A stretch of 64,000 nucleotides of DNA, taken from assembly GCF_018455725.1 (NCBI RefSeq), contig NZ_JAHCLR010000034.1:1-64000 (forward strand). Direction: 5' to 3'. Shown here in pieces: positions 1 to 7,786 of the stretch. A program made the translations under genes and the position numbers. The notes beneath the pieces are model-generated. The model was given only the letters and a program-made list of their open reading frames with translations. It ran no database searches and had not been told where the DNA came from. Every line of letters starts with the position of its first letter. Within the stretch, counting starts at the first letter, position 1. Source of the stretch: Mycolicibacter acidiphilus. GTDB taxonomy: Bacteria; Actinomycetota; Actinomycetes; Mycobacteriales; Mycobacteriaceae.

Positions 1-42
1 TGACCGACTCCGTTGCTTCCACCGCTTGACACCGCCAAGTGG

Positions 43-246
43 ATGGCACAGGGCACTGTGAAATGGTTCAACGGTGAAAAGGGCTTCGGCTTCATCACCC
101 CCGACGACGGCACGAAGGACCTCTTCGTGCACTACTCGGAAATCCAGGGAAGCGGCTTCCGCTCTCTCGAGGAGAACCAGCGTGTTCAGTTCGAGGTTGA
201 GCAGGGAGCCAAGGGCCCCCAGGCTGTAGGAGTCAGCGCCGTCTAA
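43..246 (+). CDS. cspA: CspA-family cold-shock protein
   Basis: Single-domain cold-shock protein of 67 residues, expected to bind single-stranded RNA or DNA in the cytoplasm and keep transcripts unfolded. The RNP1-like motif KGFGFI lies at residues 13-18 and the RNP2-like motif LFVHY at 27-31, the two nucleic-acid-binding strands of the fold. The ATG at 43 was chosen because the next residues (AQGTVKWFN) are the normal family N terminus; an upstream in-frame codon at 13 would add an unrelated ten-residue leader. The gene is complete, closely resembles mycobacterial CspA and is followed at once by a strong hairpin terminator. Confidence 0.93.
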   Translation: MAQGTVKWFNGEKGFGFITPDDGTKDLFVHYSEIQGSGFRSLEENQRVQFEVEQGAKGPQAVGVSAV

Positions 247-264
247 GACGGCCTGAGTTGGTTG

Positions 265-303
265 CCCGCGGGCTGGTGCGGTTACTTCGCACCAACCCGC
301 GGG
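265..303 (+). terminator. Intrinsic-type hairpin after cspA
   Basis: Near-perfect inverted repeat: CCCGCGGG plus TGGTGCG (265-280) pairs with CGCACCA plus CCCGCGGG (288-303), leaving a 7-base loop. There is no clear T run, which is usual for mycobacterial terminators. It lies 18 bases after the cspA stop codon. Confidence 0.8.
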
Positions 304-366
304 AACTTCACTAATCACGTTACGGTGCAGGACTTCCTGCGCCATCAGGGTGGCCGTGTGGCGCAC

Positions 367-747
367 CTACGACACCCGACGACTCCGTGACGCGATGCTC
401 CGGGTCGTGCGTTGGCGCCGTGCCGGGGCCACTTCGGCGGCCGCGGTGCCGATGGTGATCCACTTCGCGAGCTGACGCGTGGTGCGTAACTGCTCGCCGC
501 CGACGTGCAACCATCCCCGCATAGTGCGCCCGCCCATCTGCATGGGCTCAGCGGCACCGTCCGCAAGCAGACGCTCGGCGCGTGCCGGGTCGACGCGAAC
601 CATGAGTCCACCTTCACGACTGGCCGCCACGGCTATCCGGCCGGCGACCAGGAAGGCCAATCCGCCGAACATCGCCTGCTCGTCGACTGCGGAAGTGTTG
701 GCCAGCTGCTCGCGAATACGGTCGGCCAGGTACGAGTCGTAGGCCAC
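367..747 (-). CDS. TfoX N-terminal domain protein
   Basis: Protein of 126 residues carrying the TfoX/Sxy N-terminal domain. The hallmarks are the early segment VDEQAMFGGLAFLVAGR (about residues 21-37), the conserved strand LMVRV and the ending segment RGWLHV. In Gammaproteobacteria TfoX regulates competence, but actinobacterial single-domain versions are of unknown role and often stand alone. The C-terminal 30 residues are Arg/Ala-rich and low in complexity, and may not be structured. The gene converges on cspA across its terminator. No operon partner is evident. Confidence 0.8.
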   Translation of the reverse strand: MAYDSYLADRIREQLANTSAVDEQAMFGGLAFLVAGRIAVAASREGGLMVRVDPARAERLLADGAAEPMQMGGRTMRGWLHVGGEQLRTTRQLAKWITIGTAAAEVAPARRQRTTRSIASRSRRVS

Positions 748-823
748 TAGGCCTCCGTCCGGTTGTCGGGCAATGCGGTCGGTTGCTGTGTGCGCACGGA
801 CAATGCCTGCCGGTAGTGGTTCA

Positions 824-1873
824 TCAGGGCTCTAGCAGAACCTTGATCGCTCGCCGTTCATCCATCGCCGCGTAGGCGTCGGAAACCTGATCCAGTGGCA
901 TGGCCAGGTCGAAGACCAAACCGGGTTCGATGGCGCCGGACAACACGTCGGGGAGCAGTTCGTCGATGTAGGGACGCACCGGCGCCATGCCGCCGGCCAC
1001 TCGGACATTGTTTTTGAACAGCACCGGCATCGGCAGTTCGGGCGCGCCGGCGGGCACCCCGACGAAACCGAGTTGACCGCCGGGGCGAACCGAACCGAGC
1101 GCCTGGGCCATGGACTCCTTGGTGCCGACGCACTCCAGTACCGAGTCGGCGCCGATTCCACCCAGCAGCTCCTGCACCACCGCGATCCCCTGCTCCCCTC
1201 GTTCGGCCACGACGTCGGTGGCGCCGAACGCCCGAGCCAGCCGCTGCCGGTCGTCGTGCCGGGACATCGCGATGATCCGTTCCGCGCCAAGCCGTTTGGC
1301 TGCCAGTATCGCGCACAGACCGACCGCGCCGTCGCCGACGACTACGACCGTCGAGCCCTCGGTCACGTCACCGGAACGTGCGGCGTGATGGCCGGTGCCC
1401 AGCACATCGGCGAGGGTGAGCAGGTGCGGATACAGGGCGGCGTCCGGCATCTCGGGCACCTTCACCAGGGTTCCGTCGGCGAACGGCACCCGCACGTATT
1501 CGCCCTGACCGCCGTCGAGCAGTTCTCCGCTGGCAGTGGTGTGACCCCAGAACCCGAAGTTCACGCAGGAGGTGGTGATCCCGTTGCGGCAGTGCGCGCA
1601 GGTGCCGTCGCTGTCGGTGAACGGGGAGATGACGAAGTCCCCGGCGCGGAGGGTGCTGACCTCAGCGCCGATATCTTCGACGATCCCGATGAACTCATGC
1701 CCGATCGGGTGCGGTGCGGGGGTCGGCTGAACCCCGCGGTACGCCCACAGGTCCGAACCGCATACGCAACTGCGCAACACCCGGACGACCGCGTCGGCAG
1801 GCGACTGGATCCGCGGATCCGGGCGCTCCTCGAAGCGGATGTCGCCGGCCCCGTGAATGACCGTTGCCCGCAT
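824..1873 (-). CDS. Zinc-dependent alcohol dehydrogenase (MDR family)
   Basis: Medium-chain dehydrogenase/reductase of 349 residues, the usual family length. A catalytic-zinc cysteine is at 38 (VCGSD), followed by GHE at 58-60. Structural-zinc cysteines appear at 92, 95 and 103. The nucleotide-binding fold has VVVVGDGAVGL in the middle of the protein, and the C-terminal half carries the GGQLGFVG type strand. It most likely oxidises an alcohol or reduces an aldehyde with NAD(P)(H); the substrate cannot be read from the sequence. It stands alone, 80 bases upstream (in gene direction) of the SRPBCC gene on the same strand. Confidence 0.88.
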   Translation of the reverse strand: MRATVIHGAGDIRFEERPDPRIQSPADAVVRVLRSCVCGSDLWAYRGVQPTPAPHPIGHEFIGIVEDIGAEVSTLRAGDFVISPFTDSDGTCAHCRNGITTSCVNFGFWGHTTASGELLDGGQGEYVRVPFADGTLVKVPEMPDAALYPHLLTLADVLGTGHHAARSGDVTEGSTVVVVGDGAVGLCAILAAKRLGAERIIAMSRHDDRQRLARAFGATDVVAERGEQGIAVVQELLGGIGADSVLECVGTKESMAQALGSVRPGGQLGFVGVPAGAPELPMPVLFKNNVRVAGGMAPVRPYIDELLPDVLSGAIEPGLVFDLAMPLDQVSDAYAAMDERRAIKVLLEP

Positions 1874-1953
1874 GGTTCACCTTCCGATCGCCGAGTCAGC
1901 AGCAGCATGGTGACCTTTTCCACCCTGCCACATCTTCAGATCAGGTGAGCCGG

Positions 1954-2421
1954 CTACCGGGCCGCGTACCGGTCCTGCAGCTTGGTCAGGCTCGCCTGGA
2001 TGCCCTTCACGTTGGCCTTGATCGATCCGGTCAGCTCATAGAACGTGCGTCGCAGCAGACCGGCGTCGTGGTAGTCGAACGTCTCGGTCACCCGGGTCAG
2101 GCCCGGCCCGAGCGACTCGAACTCCCAGCGCCAGCGGTGCCCCTCCGGGTGCCGCCACTCCACCACGCGATCCGGTTCGAGAGCGGTGACGCGGCTGGTG
2201 ATCCGGTACGGCACGCCGTACATCTTCATGTTCGTCGAAAACTTCGACCCGACAGCCAGTTCCGCGGGCGCCTTGACGTTGTCGCGTACCGTGCCCGAAC
2301 CGTCCAACTCATGGTGCCGGCGCGGGTCGGCGGCGATCGCGAACAATTCGGCCGCGGGTGCGGCCACCTCCACCGATCTGCTGATCTTCCCGGGCCCGGC
2401 GTCGACAACGACCACAGTCAT
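1954..2421 (-). CDS. SRPBCC family protein (polyketide cyclase/dehydrase-like)
   Basis: A 155-residue START/Bet v1-like protein. The N-terminal strand is [15 protein letters not shown], followed by the helix [15 protein letters not shown], which is typical of mycobacterial SRPBCC proteins. A long C-terminal helix (about residues 120-150) would close the hydrophobic cavity. Such proteins bind lipophilic ligands or act as cyclases and hydratases, but no catalytic function can be assigned. It shares its strand with the alcohol dehydrogenase at 824-1873 and could be co-transcribed with it. Confidence 0.85.
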   Translation of the reverse strand: MTVVVVDAGPGKISRSVEVAAPAAELFAIAADPRRHHELDGSGTVRDNVKAPAELAVGSKFSTNMKMYGVPYRITSRVTALEPDRVVEWRHPEGHRWRWEFESLGPGLTRVTETFDYHDAGLLRRTFYELTGSIKANVKGIQASLTKLQDRYAAR

Positions 2422-2555
2422 GGCTTTTCCTTCCGATGTCCGTGCAGCATTGAGCCCAGTCTAGGGATGCGCTCCGCCGAGACCACCCGGTCGCAGCGAG
2501 ACTCGGCTATCGTTGAAGCGATTACATAAGCTAAGCAAAATCAGATGGTGTCCTG

Positions 2556-3494
2556 ATGGGATTTCTCCGCGCGCTGGGCGTACTGACATCGGTGCTCGCG
2601 GTCTGCAGTGCGGGTTGCACGGCACCGAATCGGCGGAGCGGCATACATCCAGGAACCATGCCCAAGGTCGGGACCGTCGATGAGCGGTTCGCGTCGTACA
2701 ACATCGAGATGGCCGCGGTCACCGGCGCGCAGTTCTGGAAGCCCTACGGCGCGACAATCCACCAGTCCCCCACTCAGCCCGCCAGGGCGCCGAGCGCCTA
2801 CATGTTCGAGTACCGCCCGCCTCGGGATCTGACGAATCGGCGATTGCGGACACTGGCAGCCGCACTCGGCCCCGCCTATGTCCGGGTCAGCGGAACCTGG
2901 GCCAACTCCACCTATTTCGCCGACACCGACACACCGCCGGCGACACCGCCCGCCGGTTTCAACGGCGTGCTGACTCGCGCCCAGTGGCGTGGCGTGGTCG
3001 AGTTCGCCAACGCGGTCGACGCGGCGATCGTCTCCTCGGTCGCGATCAGCCCGGGCACCCGCGACGCCGGCGGTCGCTGGACTCCCGAGCAGGCGCAGCG
3101 CTGGCTGGACTACACCCACTCGGTCGGCGGCGAGATCGTCGCCGCTCTAGAGTGGGTCGCCATGATGCTGCGATCGATCCTGCTGTTCATCGTGGCGGCG
3201 GTGGCGGAGATCGGCGGCGCCTGGCTGGTTTGGCAGGGTGTCCGCGAGCACCGCGGCTGGCTGTGGGCCGGTCTCGGCGTCGTGGCGCTCGGCCTCTACG
3301 GCTTCGTCGCCACCCTGCAGCCCGATGCGCATTTCGGTCGCATCCTGGCTGCCTACGGTGGTGTCTTCGTAGTCGGTTCACTGGCCTGGGCGATGGCCCT
3401 CGACGGATTCCGGCCCGACCGCTGGGATGTACTGGGCGCCGCGGTGTGCCTCGGCGGTGTTGCCGTGATCATGTACGCGCCCCGTGGGCGTTGA
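2556..3494 (+). CDS. Chimeric ORF: truncated GH79-like lipoprotein fused in frame to YnfA
   Basis: One uninterrupted 312-residue reading frame joins two unrelated parts. Residues 1-21 look like a lipoprotein signal (ending SAGC). Residues about 40-200 resemble the N-terminal part of GH79-type glycosidases ([22 protein letters not shown], then a barrel strand), but stop where the catalytic half should begin. From residue 203 the sequence is a complete YnfA-type membrane protein. The join lies around 3150-3161 (ctctagagtggg). I infer a deletion that removed the rest of the glycosidase gene. Whether the full chimera is made, or only YnfA from its own start at 3162, cannot be decided here. Confidence 0.6.
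   Translation: MGFLRALGVLTSVLAVCSAGCTAPNRRSGIHPGTMPKVGTVDERFASYNIEMAAVTGAQFWKPYGATIHQSPTQPARAPSAYMFEYRPPRDLTNRRLRTLAAALGPAYVRVSGTWANSTYFADTDTPPATPPAGFNGVLTRAQWRGVVEFANAVDAAIVSSVAISPGTRDAGGRWTPEQAQRWLDYTHSVGGEIVAALEWVAMMLRSILLFIVAAVAEIGGAWLVWQGVREHRGWLWAGLGVVALGLYGFVATLQPDAHFGRILAAYGGVFVVGSLAWAMALDGFRPDRWDVLGAAVCLGGVAVIMYAPRGR
3162..3494 (+). CDS. ynfA: YnfA/UPF0060 small membrane protein
   Basis: Read from the ATG at 3162, this is a 110-residue protein matching the YnfA family along its whole length: MMLRSILLF at the start, [12 protein letters not shown], the loop [20 protein letters not shown], and the ending VIMYAPRG. Four transmembrane helices are expected, as in small multidrug-resistance-like proteins. 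A homologue lies next to an ArsR gene in M. tuberculosis (Rv2639c/Rv2640c, from memory), and here it converges on arsR. Its start is nested in the longer chimeric frame, and a weak GAGTGGG lies 6 bases upstream of the ATG. Function is not established for the family. Confidence 0.75.
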   Translation: MMLRSILLFIVAAVAEIGGAWLVWQGVREHRGWLWAGLGVVALGLYGFVATLQPDAHFGRILAAYGGVFVVGSLAWAMALDGFRPDRWDVLGAAVCLGGVAVIMYAPRGR

Positions 3495-3515
3495 CGTCGA
3501 CGGCCGGTTATGTCG

Positions 3516-3875
3516 TCAATGTGCGACACGGCCAAACGCGGCAGCCAACGCGTCCAGGGTGCCGGGCACCAGCCGGTAGTACGCCCACTTGCCGCGCTGG
3601 GTCCGCTCCAGCAGGCCCGCCTCCACCAACGTCTTCAGATGGTGCGACACCGTCGGCTGAGTCAGTCCGACCGGCGCGGTGAGGTCGCAGACGCACGCTT
3701 CGGCGCCGTCGTGAGCCGCTATCAGCGAGACGAGGCGCAGCCTGGTGGGCTCGGCCAGCGCCTTCAACACGCCGGCGAGCCGGTCGGCGGTCGGCCCGTC
3801 CAACACACCCGCGGTGATCGGGTTGCAGCACACCGAGAGGTCGGCCTCCACCGGAGACGTGCAGACGACGGGCAT
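3516..3875 (-). CDS. arsR: ArsR/SmtB-family metalloregulator
   Basis: Winged-helix repressor of 119 residues. It carries ACVCDL, the ELCVCDL-like metalloid-sensing motif of ArsR proteins, and the recognition-helix segment TQPTVSHHLKTLVEAGLL; further cysteines occur near the N terminus (VVCTS and VCCNP). It should repress the divergent arsM-acr3-arsC genes until arsenite binds. The ATG at 3875 gives the family length; a start at 3932 would run through the operator region. It is divergent from arsM with 90 bases between them and convergent with ynfA. Confidence 0.88.
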   Translation of the reverse strand: MPVVCTSPVEADLSVCCNPITAGVLDGPTADRLAGVLKALAEPTRLRLVSLIAAHDGAEACVCDLTAPVGLTQPTVSHHLKTLVEAGLLERTQRGKWAYYRLVPGTLDALAAAFGRVAH

Positions 3876-3895
3876 AGCGCCAGTATCACACACAC

Positions 3896-3951
3896 ATTGA
3901 CAATCATCGATGCGTTGTGAAGACTGCATCATATTGATATGCGTCGATGCG
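3896..3951. promoter_or_regulatory. Probable ArsR operators in the arsR-arsM divergent promoter
   Basis: Two 19-base direct repeats, ATTGACAATCATCGATGCG at 3896-3914 and ATTGATATGCGTCGATGCG at 3933-3951, match at about 15 of 19 positions. Each contains a CATCGATG-like palindrome. They occupy the 90-base gap between the divergent arsR and arsM starts, where a repressor controlling both would bind. The inference rests on position and symmetry only. Confidence 0.55.
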
Positions 3952-3965
3952 AGGAGTGAAGCCGG

Positions 3966-4751
3966 ATGGCCACCGAGGGCGATGAATTGCGCGACAAGGT
4001 CCGCGCCAGCTACAGCGCAGCCGCCGAGGCGGTGCGCTGCGGCGACACCAACGGTGACGTCTTGAGTGCTGCGAGTTGTTGCGGCTCAAGCGATTCGGGG
4101 ACCACCGGAGTCATCTTCGGCGCGGGCCTGTACGGCACCGGCGAGCACTCACAGTTGCCCATCACCGCCGTCGAGGCGAGCCTGGGCTGCGGCAATCCGA
4201 CCGCGGTCGCCGACCTGCTCCCCGGCGAGCGGGTACTCGACCTGGGGTCCGGCGGCGGCATCGATGTGCTGTTGTCGGCCAAGCGGGTCGGCCCGGACGG
4301 GTATGTGTACGGCGTCGACATGACCGACGAGATGCTGGCGTTGGCTGAGGAGAACCGGTTGCTGGCCGGGGTGCGCAACGTCGAATTCCGCAAGGGCACC
4401 ATCGAAGACATCCCACTCCCGGACGGCGAGGTCGACGTGGTGATCTCCAACTGCGTCATCAACCTGTCCGCCGACAAGCCGGCGGTGATCGCCGAGATGT
4501 TCCGGGTTCTGGTGCCCGGCGGACGGATCGGGATCTCCGACGTCGTCGCCGAGGACCACCTCAGCCCGGCCGAACGGGCCGAGCGGGGCTCCTATGTCGG
4601 TTGCATCGCCGGCGCACTGTCGAAGCAGGAATACCTCGACGGGCTGGCCGCGGCCGGATTCACCGATGCCGCAGTCACATTCACCCACCCGGTCGCCGAG
4701 GGGATGCACGGCGCGATCATCCGTGCGAGCAAACCCGGCTCCGCCGCATGA
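3966..4751 (+). CDS. arsM: Arsenite S-adenosylmethionine methyltransferase
   Basis: A 261-residue class I methyltransferase of the ArsM type, which methylates As(III) using SAM. The SAM-binding motif VLDLGSGGGIDVLL is near residue 90, followed by YGVDMTDEML. The arsenic-binding cysteines appear as a CC pair near residue 39, in SNCVINL and in YVGCIAGAL. It begins at the ATG at 3966 with AGGAG 9 bases upstream. It is the first gene of the arsenic operon and overlaps acr3 by 4 bases (ATGA), so the two are translationally coupled. Methylated arsenicals may be detoxified or, in some contexts, more toxic. Confidence 0.9.
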   Translation: MATEGDELRDKVRASYSAAAEAVRCGDTNGDVLSAASCCGSSDSGTTGVIFGAGLYGTGEHSQLPITAVEASLGCGNPTAVADLLPGERVLDLGSGGGIDVLLSAKRVGPDGYVYGVDMTDEMLALAEENRLLAGVRNVEFRKGTIEDIPLPDGEVDVVISNCVINLSADKPAVIAEMFRVLVPGGRIGISDVVAEDHLSPAERAERGSYVGCIAGALSKQEYLDGLAAAGFTDAAVTFTHPVAEGMHGAIIRASKPGSAA

Positions 4752-5836
4752 GTGACACTACGGTGCTGGCCCCACCGACCGCCGCGAAGCTCTCCACCCT
4801 CGACCGGTTCCTGCCGGTCTGGATCGGCCTGGCGATGGTCACCGGGCTGCTGCTGGGGAAGCTGGTGCCCGGTCTAGGGTCTGCGCTCAGTGCCGTTGCG
4901 GTCGACGGCATATCGCTGCCGATCGCGCTCGGGCTCCTGGTGATGATGTATCCGCCGCTGGCGAAGGTTCGCTACGACCGACTCGGGACGGTCACCGCCG
5001 ACCGCAAACTGCTGGTGTCGTCGCTCCTGCTGAACTGGCTCGTCGGCCCGGCACTCATGTTCGCGCTGGCATGGTTGCTGCTGCCCGATCAGCCCGAGTA
5101 CCGCACCGGGCTGATCATCGTCGGGCTGGCCCGCTGTATCGCCATGGTGATCATCTGGAACGACCTGGCGTGTGGGGACCGCGAAGCCGTCACGGTGTTG
5201 GTCGCGTTGAACTCGATCTTCCAAGTCCTGATGTTCGGGGTGCTCGGCTGGTTCTATCTTTCGGTGCTGCCCGGCTGGCTGGGCCTACCTCAGGACGGGA
5301 TCGACGTGTCGGCGTCGCAGATCGCCAAGTCCGTGCTGATCTTCCTCGGCGTCCCGCTGCTGGCCGGATATCTGTCCCGCCGATTGGGGGAACCGGCTAG
5401 AGGCCGGGACTGGTACGAATCGCAGTTCCTACCCCGAATCGGCCCATGGGCACTGTACGGGTTGCTGTTCACCATCGTGATCCTGTTCGCCCTGCAGGGC
5501 CGCCAAATCACCTCGCGGCCATGGGATGTCGCCCGTATCGCAGTCCCTCTACTGGCCTACTTCGCGATCATGTGGGCGGGCGGATACCTGCTCGGCGCTG
5601 CCCTGAAGTTGGGTTACCAGCGCACCACCACGTTGGCGTTCACCGCCGCCGGCAACAACTTCGAACTGGCCATCGCGGTGGCAATCGCCACCTATGGCGC
5701 CACGTCGGGCCAGGCACTGGCCGGGGTGGTCGGCCCGCTCATCGAGGTCCCGGTGTTGGTCGGGCTGGTCTATGTCTCCCTGGCGTTGCGCAGCCGCATC
5801 TTCGGATCCGAAGCGCAGCCGAGCGCAACCCGCTGA
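4748..5836 (+). CDS. arsB: Acr3-family arsenite efflux transporter
   Basis: Integral membrane protein of 362 residues with about ten hydrophobic segments, belonging to the Acr3 (ArsB-type) arsenite exporter family. Characteristic stretches are [18 protein letters not shown], which contains the conserved Cys of Acr3, and [17 protein letters not shown] in the eighth to ninth helices. It removes arsenite from the cytoplasm using the proton gradient. It starts inside the last codons of arsM and its stop codon overlaps the start of arsC (TGATG), so the three genes form a tight operon. Confidence 0.93.
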   Translation: MSDTTVLAPPTAAKLSTLDRFLPVWIGLAMVTGLLLGKLVPGLGSALSAVAVDGISLPIALGLLVMMYPPLAKVRYDRLGTVTADRKLLVSSLLLNWLVGPALMFALAWLLLPDQPEYRTGLIIVGLARCIAMVIIWNDLACGDREAVTVLVALNSIFQVLMFGVLGWFYLSVLPGWLGLPQDGIDVSASQIAKSVLIFLGVPLLAGYLSRRLGEPARGRDWYESQFLPRIGPWALYGLLFTIVILFALQGRQITSRPWDVARIAVPLLAYFAIMWAGGYLLGAALKLGYQRTTTLAFTAAGNNFELAIAVAIATYGATSGQALAGVVGPLIEVPVLVGLVYVSLALRSRIFGSEAQPSATR

Positions 5837-6235
5837 TGGCTGACAAGCCGACCGTCCTGTTCGTCTGCGTTCACAACGCCGGACGGTCCCAAATGGCGGC
5901 GGCGCTGCTCACCCAACTCGCCGGGGACCGCATCGAGGTCCGCTCGGCCGGTACCGCACCCGCTGACCGGATCAACCCGGTGGCGGTGACCGCGATGGCC
6001 GAGTTGGGCATCGACATCACGACCGGAGCCCCCAACTGTGCTCACCGCCGACGCGGTGGAGCGCAGTGACGTCGTGATCACGATGGGTTGCGGCGACACC
6101 TGCCCCCACTTCCCGGGAGTCACCTACCGAGATTGGTCATTGCGCGATCCGGCCGGCCAGCCCCTCGACACGGTCCGTGACATCCGCGACGAGATCGCCG
6201 AGCGGGTCAAGGCGCTGATCGGCGAACTTCTGTAG
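5836..6235 (+). pseudogene. arsC: Arsenate reductase (LMW-phosphatase type), frameshifted
   Basis: The first frame gives [18 protein letters not shown], with the catalytic P-loop C-x5-R at Cys11-Arg17, and runs to [11 protein letters not shown] before reaching a stop at 6069. The rest of the protein ([27 protein letters not shown] and onwards to 6235) lies in the next frame. Removing one G at 6025-6026 restores [13 protein letters not shown], as expected for the family, so there is an apparent one-base insertion. The intact protein would be about 132 residues and would reduce arsenate to arsenite for Acr3. It may be a true mutation or a sequence error. Confidence 0.85.
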
Positions 6236-6410
6236 CCGACCCCCAGTTCTTCGCGTGTTCCCGGGACCGCGCCAGGGCTTCGAGCCGGCTGAAGCGGTCG
6301 ACGTAATCCCGCAACGCGAGGTTCACCGCTTCCTTCTTGGTGTGCACACCAGCGATCCGCATGACGTCGGCCAGTGTCTGGTCATCGAGGTCGATCTGCG
6401 TCACGGCCAT
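6207..6410 (-). CDS. VapB-type antitoxin, apparently orphan and C-terminally altered
   Basis: A 67-residue protein with a ribbon-helix-helix N terminus: QIDLDDQTLADVMRIAG, then TKKEAVNLALRDYV, the standard VapB signature. The last 15 residues (KNWGSATEVRRSAP) do not look like a normal VapB C terminus, and 29 bases of its 3' end are shared with the end of arsC on the other strand. No VapC (PIN-domain) toxin follows, as it would in an intact pair. I infer that a rearrangement joining this locus to the arsenic operon cut off the toxin and the antitoxin tail. It overlaps the XRE gene upstream by 29 bases. Confidence 0.7.
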   Translation of the reverse strand: MAVTQIDLDDQTLADVMRIAGVHTKKEAVNLALRDYVDRFSRLEALARSREHAKNWGSATEVRRSAP

Positions 6411-6720
6411 CGCAACCTCCTGATGTTGGCGATCTTCCTATCGCCGGCGATACGGCAACAGCATCCGATTCGACCGTGTATCGGATCATTGCACCGACGG
6501 CCTCGGCGTAGCGATTGATCGTGGCGATCGTCGGGTTGGTGCCTCCTGACTCAAAGCGCGTCACCGCACTTCGATCGACCCCCATCTTCCGAGCGACGTC
6601 GGCCGGCTTGATCCCGCGCCGTTGCCGTACTCCGACCAGTTGCCGGATCAGATGGTTCTCCGATCGCGCGACGTCGACGCTGAGCCTGTCATCAGCGGAT
6701 ACGCTGTCGGCGACACCCAT
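6382..6720 (-). CDS. XRE-type helix-turn-helix protein, likely antitoxin
   Basis: A 112-residue protein with a Cro/CI-type HTH at about residues 30-85: LVGVRQRRGIKPADVARKMG, then DRSAVTRFESGGTNPTIATI. It follows a RelE/HigB-like protein by 35 bases on the same strand. Toxin first and antitoxin second is the order of HigBA-type systems, so it probably neutralises that toxin and represses the pair. The C-terminal Gly/Arg/Asp-rich tail overlaps the start of the VapB gene and may be a readthrough extension. Confidence 0.75.
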   Translation of the reverse strand: MGVADSVSADDRLSVDVARSENHLIRQLVGVRQRRGIKPADVARKMGVDRSAVTRFESGGTNPTIATINRYAEAVGAMIRYTVESDAVAVSPAIGRSPTSGGCDGRDADRPR

Positions 6721-6755
6721 CAGCCCAGCCTCTCTCGATCCGTTAATTCGTTGCG

Positions 6756-7280
6756 TTATAAGTCAACGATATCCCGCCCGGTCAGCTCACGCCAGCCTGT
6801 CGTCGGCGAACGGGATTCACGCCAACGGATCAGCTTCCACATTGCATCGATCATCTGCCGAGTCTGCTTACGGCTGGCGTCGCGGTCTCGGCCCCGCTTC
6901 TGCCCGATCGACAATCCCAACACCAGACCCGAGGGATCATTGGGCTCACCGAAGTACAGGCGATACTGCGCCGCATCGCCAAGCCGGCTGGTTCGCTTAG
7001 GGCTACGCTCATCCACTCGCAATTCGCCGAGCCAGGGCACCGGCCGACCACAGAATTCAACCGCCTTGATCCGCCTGCCGACCGGCGCGCTGTAGTCATA
7101 GCCTTGCGCATCAAAAGGCAGCCCGTACTGCTCAGAGTCCTCAATCAGTGCAACCAATTTCGCCCACGCGCCGCGATCTGCAACGCGCAGGGCGTTCAGG
7201 TCCGCCCACACAAGGGCGGTGTCCCAGCGGCAGCCGCCTCCGTTGACGCGACCTACGGTCGCAGAATCCGGGATGCCCAT
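6756..7280 (-). CDS. RelE/HigB-like toxin candidate
   Basis: A 174-residue protein with a C-terminal part reading QYRLYFGEP, LVLGLSIGQKRG and ASRKQTRQMIDAM. This resembles the strand-strand-helix ending of RelE/HigB ribonuclease toxins, although it is longer than typical members. The ATG at 7280 was chosen because a GGAGGGG ribosome-binding site lies 8 bases upstream; a longer frame to 7436 is Arg-rich and unsupported. It precedes an XRE antitoxin gene, supporting the toxin-antitoxin reading. Fold assignment is by pattern only. Confidence 0.6.
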   Translation of the reverse strand: MGIPDSATVGRVNGGGCRWDTALVWADLNALRVADRGAWAKLVALIEDSEQYGLPFDAQGYDYSAPVGRRIKAVEFCGRPVPWLGELRVDERSPKRTSRLGDAAQYRLYFGEPNDPSGLVLGLSIGQKRGRDRDASRKQTRQMIDAMWKLIRWRESRSPTTGWRELTGRDIVDL

Positions 7281-7495
7281 CGGCAACACCCCTCCAGCCT
7301 TGCTCAACCCCGCCCGCCGCCGACGGCGGGCGAACATGCAAGCAGCGGGACAGCAGGGTCCGACATGGCCGATCCGCTCCACGAGAGGCCGACGGGGCGC
7401 GGCCATGCGACGGACCCTATCCGGGGCGATCCCCACCGCGAAGTCGAGTAGCTCTACTCATCCGCCGCCCACGATTCCCGGCGAGGATTTCCCCC

Positions 7496-7786
7496 ATGGA
7501 AACCCCGAAACCCCTTCTGGAATCAACCGGCGCCTACTTCACCCAGACCGCGATCGCCTTCGGCGTCTCATTCGGTTCGCTGGCGGTCGGCATCGCCTGC
7601 CTGCCGATCTCGGTGTGGCAACGATCCTTCCTGGCCATCTGCGGCCTGTTCCTGGTCACCAGCTGCTTCAACCTGGCCAAGGTGATCCGCGACCAGCACG
7701 AGACCCGGCAGATCCGCAACCGCGTCGACGAGGCGCGCATCGAGCAGATGTACGTCAGTCACAACCCGCTGCAGGGCGTCAGCTGA
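7496..7786 (+). CDS. YiaA/YiaB-like two-helix membrane protein
   Basis: A 96-residue inner-membrane protein. Two hydrophobic segments, about residues 17-38 and 42-62, are separated by the short loop PISVWQRSF, the pattern of the YiaAB domain (KALxxxG and WxxRSFLxxG-like helices). A charged C-terminal tail (RQIRNRVDEARIEQMYV) should be cytoplasmic. Function is unknown in the family. It ends 8 bases inside the convergent TetR gene and stands alone on its strand. Confidence 0.75.
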   Translation: METPKPLLESTGAYFTQTAIAFGVSFGSLAVGIACLPISVWQRSFLAICGLFLVTSCFNLAKVIRDQHETRQIRNRVDEARIEQMYVSHNPLQGVS

